Assembly (NCBI GenBank): GCA_027919835.1 | Contig: JANVFP010000052.1 | Span: 116,887-180,886 of the forward strand | Length of the DNA: 64,000 nucleotides | DNA from: Lentinula raphanica | Taxonomy: Eukaryota > Basidiomycota > Agaricomycetes > Agaricales > Omphalotaceae | Direction: 5' to 3' | Shown: piece by piece, positions 1-10,381 of the stretch | How positions within the stretch are numbered: the first letter of the stretch is position 1 | Layout of the letters: each line of letters opens with the position of its first letter | Notes under the pieces: generated by a model | The model's input: the letters and a program-made list of their open reading frames with translations, nothing else | Told to the model about the DNA's origin: nothing | Database searches by the model: none | Position numbers and translations under genes: made by a program

Positions 1-1198
1 TACGCTCGTAGTTATTCGTTGGGATCCTCTGACAATCCCTCGAGATCCTCTTCCGAACCGAATGCAGGAGATGGACCAGATGTTGCTCACAGTATCTCGA
101 ACATCTATCCCCGTGGGCCACGGTCGTCATTTTCTACCTATCAAACCAACGCGCAGCGGTATCGAAATCAAAGGACGAGATACTCTTCGACGGGATACCC
201 TTCGACGAGATACAAGAGGCCGGTAAGCTACGGGGGAAGTTTCCCTCCACCTCTCTCCGGAAATCACCCCTGGGAGTTCAAAAACCCGTCGCTGCTGGTA
301 CACTTGCAGCGACGACGACGATGAATGCTGAAGGAAAGATGACCAATACTCAACACCCTACCACTCCCCAACCTCCAGGAACCGTGGGCACGCACCTTCC
401 CGCCGGTGAAACGAAGTTGGAGACTCCTCAGCCAGGGGAAAGGCCGCAGATCCTCATCACCTCCCCGGTTCCCAGCCTCATCCCGCGTCCCCGGGCACAC
501 CCTCTCATGCCGGATTGGAGACTCCTCAGACGGAGGGAAAGACCCCCGACCCTCACCCTAATTCCCAGCTTTCTCCAGGATCCGAGAAGAAGCTGGAAGG
601 GGCGGAGGCAAAGGCAGCAGATGCTCACCACGCCGCCGGTTCCCAGCCTCTTGCCGGTGAGACGAAATTGGAAACTCCTCATCCTGGCACCGCGCCTACC
701 CCAGAACATCCTGATGCGTCCAAACCTCAAACGGAGGAAGAGAGGAAGAAGAAGGAGGAGGAGGAGAAGAAGGAGAAGGAGCAGAAGGAGCAGAAGGAGA
801 AGGAGGAGGAGGAGGAGAAGAAGAAGAAGAAGGAGCAGGAAGAGGAGGGGCAGAGGGGGCAGAGGATGGGAGATTACCCTGGCAATCCATATGGCCAAGA
901 GCAAGGTTATGGGCAGAATGATTATGATGAATACGGTTCAAGGCCCCCTTCTAGACTAGAACAAGCCACCGCTCTCACGACTGCGGCTACACAAGTCATA
1001 TCCACAGGTGCTGAGGTCGTTCGAACCTTCAAAGGTAACTCCGGCACGAACGGAATGAACGGAATGAACGGAATGGGCGGAATGGATGGTATGGGAACGG
1101 ATGGTAGTATGGGAGGAGGGGGAGGAATGGGAGGAATGGGAGGAATGGGAGGAGATTCAATGGGAGGAGACAGTGGCACAACAGGCATGGGATTCTAA
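1..1198 (+). CDS. Low-complexity protein with K/E coiled stretch and Gly/Met-rich tail (5' partial, frameshifted)
   Basis: I do not recognise this protein. Reading is open from base 1, so its start lies outside the window. The encoded chain has an Arg/Ser/Tyr-rich start, two diverged copies of a roughly 70-residue Pro-rich unit (each with KLETPQ- and KAAD-HH-like motifs, about 390-720), a highly charged Lys/Glu run (about 730-860) and a tail of GM, GGM and NGM repeats before TAA at 1196-1198. The frame moves twice. One shift is somewhere in 200-240. The other is in the G run at 435-438, where one extra G would rejoin the two halves of the first repeat. An intron 223-338 (GTAAGC..AAAG) could explain the first shift instead. 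Function unknown. Confidence 0.5.
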
Positions 1199-1749
1199 GC
1201 TGTATGTTATTTCAAACCATGGAAAACATGATATCTGACGAACGCATCACGGTGATCACAGGCGAGAGAAGTCAGCTCGACGATGGCTTCCACTCGGCCT
1301 AGTTTCCCTTGGCCTTTTTCTTCCTTCGAGGCACTTGACGGACGCCGTCAAAGATTGTACTGTAGTCTCTTTCATTTCGTCAAACGGTGTAGTCGACGTT
1401 CGGTCAATGAGAACCTTTCACATCTTATACGATGCCGTTGTGTTTCCTTATTTCTACGACCACGCACTGAGCGACTAAAACTCCAACAAAGGGATATTCA
1501 CATATTCACTTGTACTACGCCAGACTTATAGATAATAATGAGAGCGCTGACGGTATGACTGAGGTATTTCAGGGTATTTCCCATCGTTGTGCGGACATCC
1601 AGTAGTTCTGCTACGATCCAGATCGACCCAAAGAAGATGTTCTGAGCTTCCCACTTTGCTGAACACCGTTCTGGCATTCAAAGGTTTACTCGACTCAATT
1701 TTCATGCGAACAGTTTCGATATAAATTATTCAAGAATGGACCATCTACA
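1199..1749. other. Intergenic, no gene seen
   Basis: Downstream flanks of two convergent genes. Short open frames here have no family features and I see no repeat. Confidence 0.5.
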
Positions 1750-3000
1750 TTAGAAACGATTATTCGATCCGCTACTTGTGAAAGTCGCCTGGGTTGGTGT
1801 CGGCGCTGTCGATCCGAACGCATTAACCGAACCAGAGAACGCATACGAAGTATTGAGGCCTGCAGAACCCAGACCATACGGAGGATGCAGAGGGGATGTC
1901 GACACTTCGATAGGAGGAAGTACTTGTGGGCTGTTGGGTCGACTCGATATCGAAGGCTTCGACGTCAACAGAAGCGGCTTCATGCCAGACACAAAATCAG
2001 CTCGAGACGGTGTCACAGGCGTCGTAGGAGGACTAGGCGGCTTTCGTGGCGTTGCCGAACCGTCCCCCCAGGTATGTTGCTGCACGCCGCCAGCAATGCC
2101 CCGAGGCTCTTGCGATGCTCCAGCGTCGATCTCAACCCGACCGAAACCATCGATAATCGAGATGGGGTAACCAGTACTGCTCATCATCAGACTATCGATG
2201 GTAGCCGGCTTGAAATTTGGGATTGGGCGCGGTTCACCGATGGTCCCAGTTCGAATGGACCCACTTGGCCGTCGGGGTTTCGTTTCGAGATCTGGATTCG
2301 CCGCTCGTTGCTTCAGCTCTTCAAGATAAGAGAAGATCATGATGCAGGCATCTGGCCGATGGACATCAGTCGCAAGCTCTATGTACACTCGATGATGGCA
2401 GAAAAAACTTACAGAGTTCCAATACCCATGATAGAACATAGAGAATCATTGCCGCTCCTTGTGGAATTTCGATTGGCTTGTAGCAGAACTGTTTGGCAAC
2501 TGGATCGTTGGGGTTCTGATACAAACAAGCAGTGATTTCGTCCTGAGATGGACTACGGTTGATCATCGTCAACAAAAAACCGCCACCGCCGAAGCTCAGA
2601 AGGAGATGAAGGCTGAGCAGAATCAAGTATCCAAGGATGAGACCAGGTCGCTTGAGGGACGCTGCTGCAACTCTGTGGACTGTTGAGGTCAAGGATCGTT
2701 TGAACAAGAAGACTACACACCCGTAAATTCCCACCACACCCAACAGCGTGAAAATGAGTGCATGGAAATAGAGCGCAGTGGAATATGCCGCAGGGATGGC
2801 GTACGTTCCAGCGAGATGCACCTGCGACCAACCAGTGATTGCGATGATGATTCCGCTAATGATCCATAGGTATGAGGCGGACTGGTGTGAGAACGGTATC
2901 AGAAAAAAACAGCTGAGGTGTTCTTTTTGACACGCACGAGAACTCCAATGACCGGAGCGAGTACACAACAGAATAATCGAGCTCGAGATGTGATAGCCAT
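1750..3000 (-). CDS. Four-TM membrane protein with Pro/Ser-rich cytosolic tail
   Basis: Three exons on the minus strand give an uninterrupted 377-residue protein: 3000-2938, 2881-2413 and 2351-1750, with introns of 56 nt (GTGCGT..CCAG) and 61 nt (GTAAGT..CCAG) whose phases match. Four hydrophobic segments fall in roughly the first 190 residues. A short extracellular loop with two Cys (ACLYQ..., QFCYK) lies between TM3 and TM4. A roughly 185-residue tail rich in Ser, Pro, Thr and Gly follows EELKQR. This topology is tetraspanin-like, but I do not see the CCG signature, so I leave the family open. The start is the first ATG of the first hydrophobic exon. Its neighbour eL38 lies upstream on the same strand. 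Confidence 0.75.
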
Positions 3001-3524
3001 AACTTTGAAATGCTGAAGAGTTGAACGATCTTCCAGAGATACGTTGGCACAATTCGTTGGCTCAACCCAAACCAGGGGTAAGAGAAAAAGATACGGGGCG
3101 CAGCCTCGAGATGATTTTGGATCCACGTATGTTTTTATATTTGAGCTGGAGTGCGAAGGCTGTGTATGTAGCATTCGGGCATCCGATGCATCAGCCCTGA
3201 GTTTCGGCTCACGCTAAAACAACCTCACTCAGGTGGCAGATCTTCCAACCTGGAAACGGGAAAGAACGAATTCAGAGTGAATAGAACGAGCGTTCGTGAA
3301 TCGTTTCTGAAAGGCTGAGCGCCGAGCGGCGGCGGCATCAATCTGCATCAGCATGGTCATTATTGGGGCATAGAGCATAAGTTTTTGCAAAAACCAGCAT
3401 GAGTATAGTATACAGAGTACACCCCAATCAGGTTGTCGCGAAACAACCATGAGCTTGACCCACTACATAGCAGTCAGAGTGCCAACTCTGCACAGTGTCG
3501 ATCCAGGATTAATGATTAACCAGT
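3001..3524. other. Intergenic, no gene seen
   Basis: Spacer between the four-TM gene start and the eL38 stop, both on the minus strand. It should carry the promoter of the former. Nothing else is recognisable. Confidence 0.4.
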
Positions 3525-3935
3525 TTACTTTTTGCCCACCTCAATGACATTGAGTACTAAAATTGACATGAGTACCAGAAGGTCACCGAAAAATTAGGGC
3601 CACATTACCAGGAGGAAGACTCTGTCTTAGCTTCTCAGCCTTTTCTGGGTCATCGAGGGATAGGGTGTACAGATATCGTGAACATCTGAGCTTGAACTTG
3701 GTTTGGACCTTTCCACCTCGACCCTTAGCAGCTATCCGTTTTATGCGGGCCTCTGAAAGGATGGTTTGAGATGAGGAGAGTCGAGCATAGCATGAATTCG
3801 AAGTACGTACGGGAGGCATCCTTGCGTTTTGAGATCTCGAGGAACTGCTTGATGTCACTGATTTCTTTAGGCTGGATGGAAGAAGTCCTGTGTATGAGCG
3901 ATATGAGTTGAGCGAAGAGTTGGAGCACTAACCAT
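3525..3935 (-). CDS. RPL38: 60S ribosomal protein eL38
   Basis: Four coding exons give a 79-residue protein: 3935-3933, 3871-3811, 3752-3609 and 3556-3525. The introns are 61, 58 and 52 nt. The chain shows the family landmarks: [19 protein letters not shown] near the N-terminus, then [21 protein letters not shown] and KLRQSLPP. eL38 is a small protein on the surface of the large ribosomal subunit. Total coding length (240 nt) and all phases agree, so the gene looks intact. The first coding exon is only the ATG, followed directly by GTTAGT. It is divergent from the P5A ATPase, with only about 230 bp between start codons. Identification is by strong sequence resemblance to the family. Confidence 0.93.
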
Positions 3936-4167
3936 TGTATCGAGATCGTTGGGGAAGGTCGAGAGCAGTGTAGAGACAAAACTATACAGTTCCTAAGCCA
4001 CCGCGAAAAAAATATCCACGTGATGTGTCTTGCACATCCTCGCTCACGTGCACAGATGACACGACATTTCTCTTAGACGCCCATTACCAACCTATCTTCT
4101 CCAGTTCAGTCCGTCAGCGAGGTACGCGCGCGCGTACTTTACGCTCAACAACGAATACTGTACCAAT
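3936..4167. promoter_or_regulatory. Shared divergent promoter region (eL38 / P5A ATPase)
   Basis: About 230 bp separate two start codons pointing away from each other, so both promoters and both 5' leaders must fit here. A CG-rich stretch (GCGCGCG at 4127-4134) lies near the ATPase side. No TATA box stands out. Assignment is by position only. Confidence 0.45.
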
Positions 4168-7100
4168 ATGTAAGTCCCAACCTATAGGTGCTCTGGGATA
4201 CGGCTTTAAACGTTTCTTCAGGGTCTCCGTCACCATAAACTCCCCGGAAGTCGCTCGGGCCAGCCTCCATAAATCACTGCCGTGGTACACGTATCTGTAT
4301 ACGGTTCCCTTCCTATGTCTATACCCTGTTCTTGCCTACGCCTACTACGTCAAATACGATGACTGGCTCGTCAGTGAAGAATGGACGTTTCTCGCATGTG
4401 TTACCCTAGGCTCAGGTCACGCACTGAGTTTCCTCATCACTCGATGGAGCACTGGTGCCAAAGCTTGGATTGAAACAAGCAAGGTAAGAGACTCCTTGCC
4501 TTTTGCGAATATGAAGGGAACTCGATGAATGCACAGGCTAGCTCCATTGAACAAGCAGACTGCATACGTATCATTCCCGAAGTTCATAGAGGCAAAGGAG
4601 AAATTGTACCGTTGATCAAGAAGGATGCCAACGACGTGTCAACATATACCTTCAACTATCAAAGGGACACATATAGCGTTGCAACGACCTCATCCGACGC
4701 AGTCACGTTCGTTAAACTTCCCTATCCTTCTTCCGGCAATCCTCCACTTCAGTCATTCTTCAAGCCGCAAGGACTTAGATTCGGATTATCATCCCAAACG
4801 GCAGAGCAATTAAAAGAACTGTATGGCCTCAACGAGTTCAATATTCCTATTCCATCGTTCACCGAACTCTTCTCGGAGCATGCAACCGCGCCTTTTTTTG
4901 TGTTTCAGGCATGTTGTAGCTCCAGCCGTGAATGTTTATGTCCTAACGAATACACAGATCTTTTGTGTTGCACTATGGTGCCTCGATGAATACTGGTACT
5001 ACAGTCTGTTCACGCTGGTCATGTTGATCATATTCGAGTGCACCGTCGTATGGCAGGTGAGCTTGTTCAGACGTTCAAGGCCCTTCAATATATCTTATCT
5101 ATCGACTAGCGTGTTCGGACTCTCACCGAATTCAGAACTATGTCTGTCACACCTTATCCGATATACACATACCGCGACGCGAAATGGCAACAAATATCTA
5201 GTGAAGCCTTGTTACCCGGGGACGTCGTTAGTGTCAACAGGCAGCAGCAACATCTGCATCATCACAAACCTGCCGATGCCAAGACGAAGGACAAAAAAGA
5301 CAAAGAAACCAAAGAAGTCAAGGAAATCAAAGAAGCTCACCCACACGAAGAGACCACCGTCCCCGCTGATATCTTATTACTGCATGGACAAGTAATCGTT
5401 AACGAAGCAATGTTGTCTGGAGAAAGTACGCCACTCGTGAAGGAGGGAGTCGATCTTCTAGTAGACGAATTAGAACGTGGAGTGGGTCTTGACGTAGACG
5501 GTGTGCATAAGGGTCGTGTAGTGTTCAGTGGAACCAAAATCCTTCAAGCCAATGGCTCTTCAGCTGGTAATGCTTTCTGGTATCAATTCTTCCATCGTCC
5601 TTTCTTACTGTTTCTCAGTGGCTGATGGGGTACCAGAACCTTCTCTGAAGACACCTGACGGTGGTTGTTTAGGTGTCGTCCTTAGGACTGGGTTTGGTAC
5701 TGCTCAAGGACAGTTGGTGAGTTTGGAAACAGACTCAACTTTGCACCAAAGCTCACGCTGGCAATGTTTAGGTCCGCACAATGATTTTCTCCACGGAACG
5801 AGTATCGGCGAACAATCTGGAATCATTCCTCTTCATTGGTTTCCTCTTGATATTTGCCATTGCAGCCAGTGCCTACGTGTGGATCAAAGGTTAGCGGTTG
5901 AGTATCCTACTCCAAATATTTTTTCATGAGTTGTTTGTCAGGAATCGAACGAGATTTGAAGAAGAGCAAACTACTTTTGGACTGTGTCTTGATCATCACT
6001 AGTGTCGTTCCTCCAGAACTTCCGATGGAACTTTCTCTCGCCGTCAATGCAAGTCTTGTAGCCTTGAGCAAATTTGGTATGTTCCTCTTCTACATACATT
6101 CTTCAAGGACCATTTGACAATGAAGCTCGACAGCCATCTTCTGCACTGAACCATTCCGTATCCCCTTCGCTGGACGTGTGGATGTCTGTTGTTTCGATAA
6201 AACGGGTACCATAACCGCCGAAAACTTGGTCTTGGAAGGAGTCACAGGCGTAAGGTGCGTGCTTTATCGGCTCTTGGTGCTTCAATATTCTGACAACATG
6301 AACTAGTGAGAAAGATCCTATGGCACTGATAAATGTGCGTGAAGTTGCACGCGAAACCACCCTCTGTCTCGCCGCCGCACACGCTCTCGTCCGACTCGAT
6401 GACGGAACCATCGTCGGTGACCCTATGGAGAAAACAACGCTCGAACACATGGACTGGGGAGTAGGCAAAAGTACGCACTGTGCAATCTGACTTTTCCATC
6501 CCTAGGCTAATATTCACTACCTTTTGACATAGACGATCTCGTATCTTCCCTGCAAGCTAACAACAAAATGTCTTTAAATATTCGACGCCGCTTCCAGTTC
6601 AGTTCAGCCTTGAAGAGAATGTGTACCGTGTCGACTTTCCAAGGACCATCTGTTATTGGAGGAACCGACGGCAACACAAATCGAACACTTGTTGCGGTTA
6701 AGGGAGCACCGGAAACCATCAAAGGGATGCTCGGTGTCGTACCCGCCCGATATGATGACATATACAAAGGATACACAAGACAAGGAAGTCGTGTTCTGGC
6801 GCTTGCTGTTAAGGAAATGGAATTCATGAACGGCGAAAAGGCAAACCGTCCCTCCTCCCTGGATCGATACCTTGGACTAACGAAAGCAATCATTATATTT
6901 CAGATTAACAAGCTCCCTCGAGAAACCATTGAAAGTGACTTGACATTTGCAGGATTTCTCGTTTTCCACTGTCCGTTGAAGCCTGATGCTATCGCCGCGC
7001 TCAAAATGTTGGCTGACTCTTCTCACCGTGTAAGAATAAGCTCTTGTTCCATGATTACTTTTCTATGGCTCACTCTTCATGTCAGTGTATCATGATCACT

Positions 7101-9055
7101 GGCGATAACCCATTGACGGCCGCTCATGTTGCAAAGACGGTCGAAATCGTCGACCGTGAGGTTCTTATCCTGGATTTGAAAGAAAACCCGCGTGATGAAC
7201 GTGGTCCGTATTCCTTTTCACCTCCCTCACATATACTAAAACCTCTCTTTACTCAGATCTTACCTGGCGAACCATCGACGAGCACAAAATCATCCCCGTT
7301 GATCCATCTGCCCCCTCGACACCTCCCTCTTTTCCGAATACGACATCTGCATTACCGGCGCTGCCATGAAACAATTCCAAACCAACCCCACCGCCTGGAA
7401 CCAACTCGTCCAACACACCTGGGTCTACGCCCGTGTTTCACCCGCCCAGAAAGAACACATCCTCACTACGCTCAAAAGCCTAGGCTACATCACTCTCATG
7501 GCCGGAGACGGCACGAACGACGTGGGTGCGCTCAAACAAGCCCACATCGGTGTCGCTTTGCTCGATGGAACGCCGGAGGATTTGCAGAAAATTGCAGAGA
7601 GGCAGAAGATTGAGAGGGTGAAGCAGGTGTATGAGAGCCAGTTGAAGATTTCTGCGAGGTTCAATCAGCCTCCTCCGCCTGTACCGCCCGCCATTGCGCA
7701 TTTGTTCCCAGATGCAGTTCAGGCTCAGCAGGCTGCTGCTGCGAATCAGTTGGAGGCGAGGAAGAAGAATCCTATGGAGAAGGTGTGTTTTCCTCTGGGG
7801 AGGGTTGTTTTGAACGTTGTGAACAAAGGTGTACTTACGGCTCGTTGATTTTTCTTTGCAGTTTGACCTCGCTGGTATAACGGATAAGCTTGCTGAGATG
7901 GAAGGCGAAGAAGAAGTCCCGAAGATCAAACTCGGAGATGCATCTTGTGCTGCACCGTTCACCTCCAAATTGTCGCATGTCTCTGCTGGTACGTCTTTTT
8001 GCCTTTTTCCCATCTTCTACGACAATCAATTTTGTTCATACCTATCACCAACAGTTACCCACATCATCCGTCAAGGACGCTGCACCCTCGTCGCCACCAT
8101 CCAAATGTACAAAATTCTCGCACTCAACTGTCTCATCACCGCATACAGTCTCAGTGTGCAATACCTCGATGGAATCAAGTTTGGTGATTATCAAGTCACG
8201 ATCACAGGCATGCTCATGTCTGTTTGTTTCTTGTGCATCTCTCGTGCCAAGGTCAGTACATATTCAGTTAAATTTGGCTAGATTTATGGAGCTCAACCGG
8301 TTCCGTTTTCTTGACGTTTGATTTGACCAGCCTGTGGAAAAGCTCTCGAGAGAACGACCTTTAGGGAATATATTCAACCTCTATGTTCTTCTCTCGGTAC
8401 TGCTACAGTTTGCGCTGCATATCGCTACGTTGGTGTACATCACAGCGCTCGCTCATCGTTACGAACCTCCGTATGTGTTCTTTCTCCTCTTCTTCCCGGT
8501 TCAACCTCTCATCAAAATCTTTTCTCCCCATACAAACACAGACCTCCTCTCATCGACCTCGAAGCCAAATTCGAACCCTCTCTCCTCAACACGGCCATCT
8601 ACCTCCTCGGGCTTTCCCAACAAGTCTCCACATTCGCGATTAACTTCCAAGGACGACCCTTCCGAGAAGGTATCCGGGAGAATTCGGCGTTGTTCTACGG
8701 TCTCGTAGGGCTAGTGCGGTGGCGTTCTCAGGATCGACGGATTTCATGCCAGAGTTGAATAGGTGGTTGCAGATTGTTGAGATGGATGGGCTGGTGAGGC
8801 TTTCTCTTGGTTCTCTTTTTTTGATTTGACTAACCTTCTTTTCGTCAACAGTTCAAATTCAAACTAACCTCCTCGATGATTATTGATCTCCTTGGGTGCT
8901 ATCTCATTGAGATCATATGTAAACACCTTTTTGCGGATCTAGAGCCGAAGGAGATGATTACCCGCGGGAGGGAACGGAGGGAGAAGAGGAGGGTGGAGGA
9001 GGAGAAAGAGAGGGTGGAGGCTATGGGGAGGTTGGAAAAGAAAAAGGATGTTTAG
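4168..9055 (+). CDS. SPF1: P5A-type ATPase (SPF1 family), 19 exons, two frameshifts
   Basis: The family acts in the ER membrane; Spf1/ATP13A1 removes mis-inserted transmembrane helices. Landmarks in order: PPELPMELS (about residue 495, the P5A TM4 signature), phosphorylation motif [10 protein letters not shown] (about 535), KGAPE (about 667), MITGDN (about 755), [19 protein letters not shown] (about 875), then C-terminal TM helices and a charged tail ending KKKDV. I traced 19 exons, and their phases all agree except at two points. These are a C run at 7311-7315 and a G run at 8708-8710, where one missing base each breaks the frame. One added base at each restores exact phase, giving about 1,274 residues, near the usual size. 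The start codon is split AT|G by the first intron (4170-4221). Two introns are GC-AG (4909-4957 and 6841-6903). If the deletions are real, this is a pseudogene. Confidence 0.88.
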
Positions 9056-10381
9056 ATTTATTGCGCACTGCGCGGTTTTCCTACTCCTGGAACCGAATCT
9101 CCGTGATAGGTTCGCTGATTTACTCCTTCCTCTTTTCTCTTTCCTCTCCTCTTACTTCTCACTCGTACTCAGTGGAGAGGCGGGGCGCTGGAAGGAGGGA
9201 TGACGTTCATGAATGAACGCATCAACGACTCGGATTGTTTGTTAGGGTATGTAGAATCCTAGGATTTCAAAACGTCTGGGTATATACAACATATAATTAC
9301 CTACAAGTAGATAACTCATCCGACATGTCATTGACTTTGTTTTCTGTACTTCTTACTTCTTGATGATAATATCTAGAGATCTGGATAGCCCGCTGCTTCG
9401 AGCTTGAGCTTGAACAACAACTTCTGCAGCTCACATTTGGATTACCCGATTTCCATTGAAACCCTTTGAGCCTCACGACTGGATATACTTACCTGTAAAC
9501 CAACAGTCCTAGGATCTTTGTGGTCGGATGAGGATGTAGGTGGATGGGTGACTCATGGGATGTTTCACATGACCGAACTTATTGCTCACACCCTGTGACT
9601 ATCATGCACCCTGATCAAAATTCAAATCAACGACCTTGTGCCTCTTCAACGTTCAACACGCTTCAAATTTCCCTCTACACTTCCCTATCTACTCGATACT
9701 CAACAGCTTCGAAACCTCATCGCACATTGCGGCAGTACCTATACCTTCTCCGGCACGAATCTTGATCTACTCGTCGTCGATCTATCAATATCCACCTCCG
9801 TGCCCACTACAGCCTGCATCCTTGTCGACTGGATACGCGATTACGCTTGACCGTTTGACCGACGAAGGCTGCTCAAGACGTAGCTTCTACCAATCCAAGA
9901 TTTCTTGACTCTCTCAAGCCCTCGACTTTCCTCCGACTCCGGGTCCGTTTCCCCGCGCCTTCGCGTTTTGGTGACCTTCGCGTCGAATACCTCCCGGACT
10001 TTTGTTCTCAATCAACTCCCAACTTCAACGTTGTCTCTCATTCTTGTGTGCGTGTCTGTGAGTCGTGCTCGTGTCTGGTACTCGGAGACTGGAGTTCAAA
10101 CCTTCAAAGCATTCGGAATTGGTGAGTCCTAAACTTAAGTATATCATTGCACAGACACCTTACTCTTCCTCCTCCTCTTCCTTCACGAGCTAGAATCTGA
10201 CGCGTAGGCTACAGGCATATAGTGACACGGAAACACAGAAACACAGACACACGGTGAACCAGCACTATCAACATAGTGAATTCACGCATCTAAGACTGGG
10301 TACTAGCTATTTATCCATCGATTGCGGAATACGATCAAGTACAAGGACCAGGCCCGGCTACTAGAGGATTCGGAGAGAGAG
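9056..10381. other. Intergenic / long 5' leader of the methyltransferase gene
   Basis: Contains the 3' flank of the ATPase and the upstream region of the SET gene. Pyrimidine-rich stretches and an AC-rich purine run near 10220-10260 are seen. Short open frames at 9540-9910 show no recognisable features. Confidence 0.4.

Noticed and set aside
223..338. Intron in the first gene
   Set aside because: Donor and acceptor are possible, but the region is also open in the next frame. A one-base length error explains it equally well, so the intron was not asserted.
428..904. Minus-strand Leu-rich frame
   Set aside because: Shadow of the Lys/Glu-rich repeat on the other strand; poly-Leu is what the complement of AAG/GAG runs encodes.
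9540..10130. Plus-strand frames upstream of the methyltransferase
   Set aside because: No good start, overlapping frames of similar length, probably a leader or intergenic sequence.
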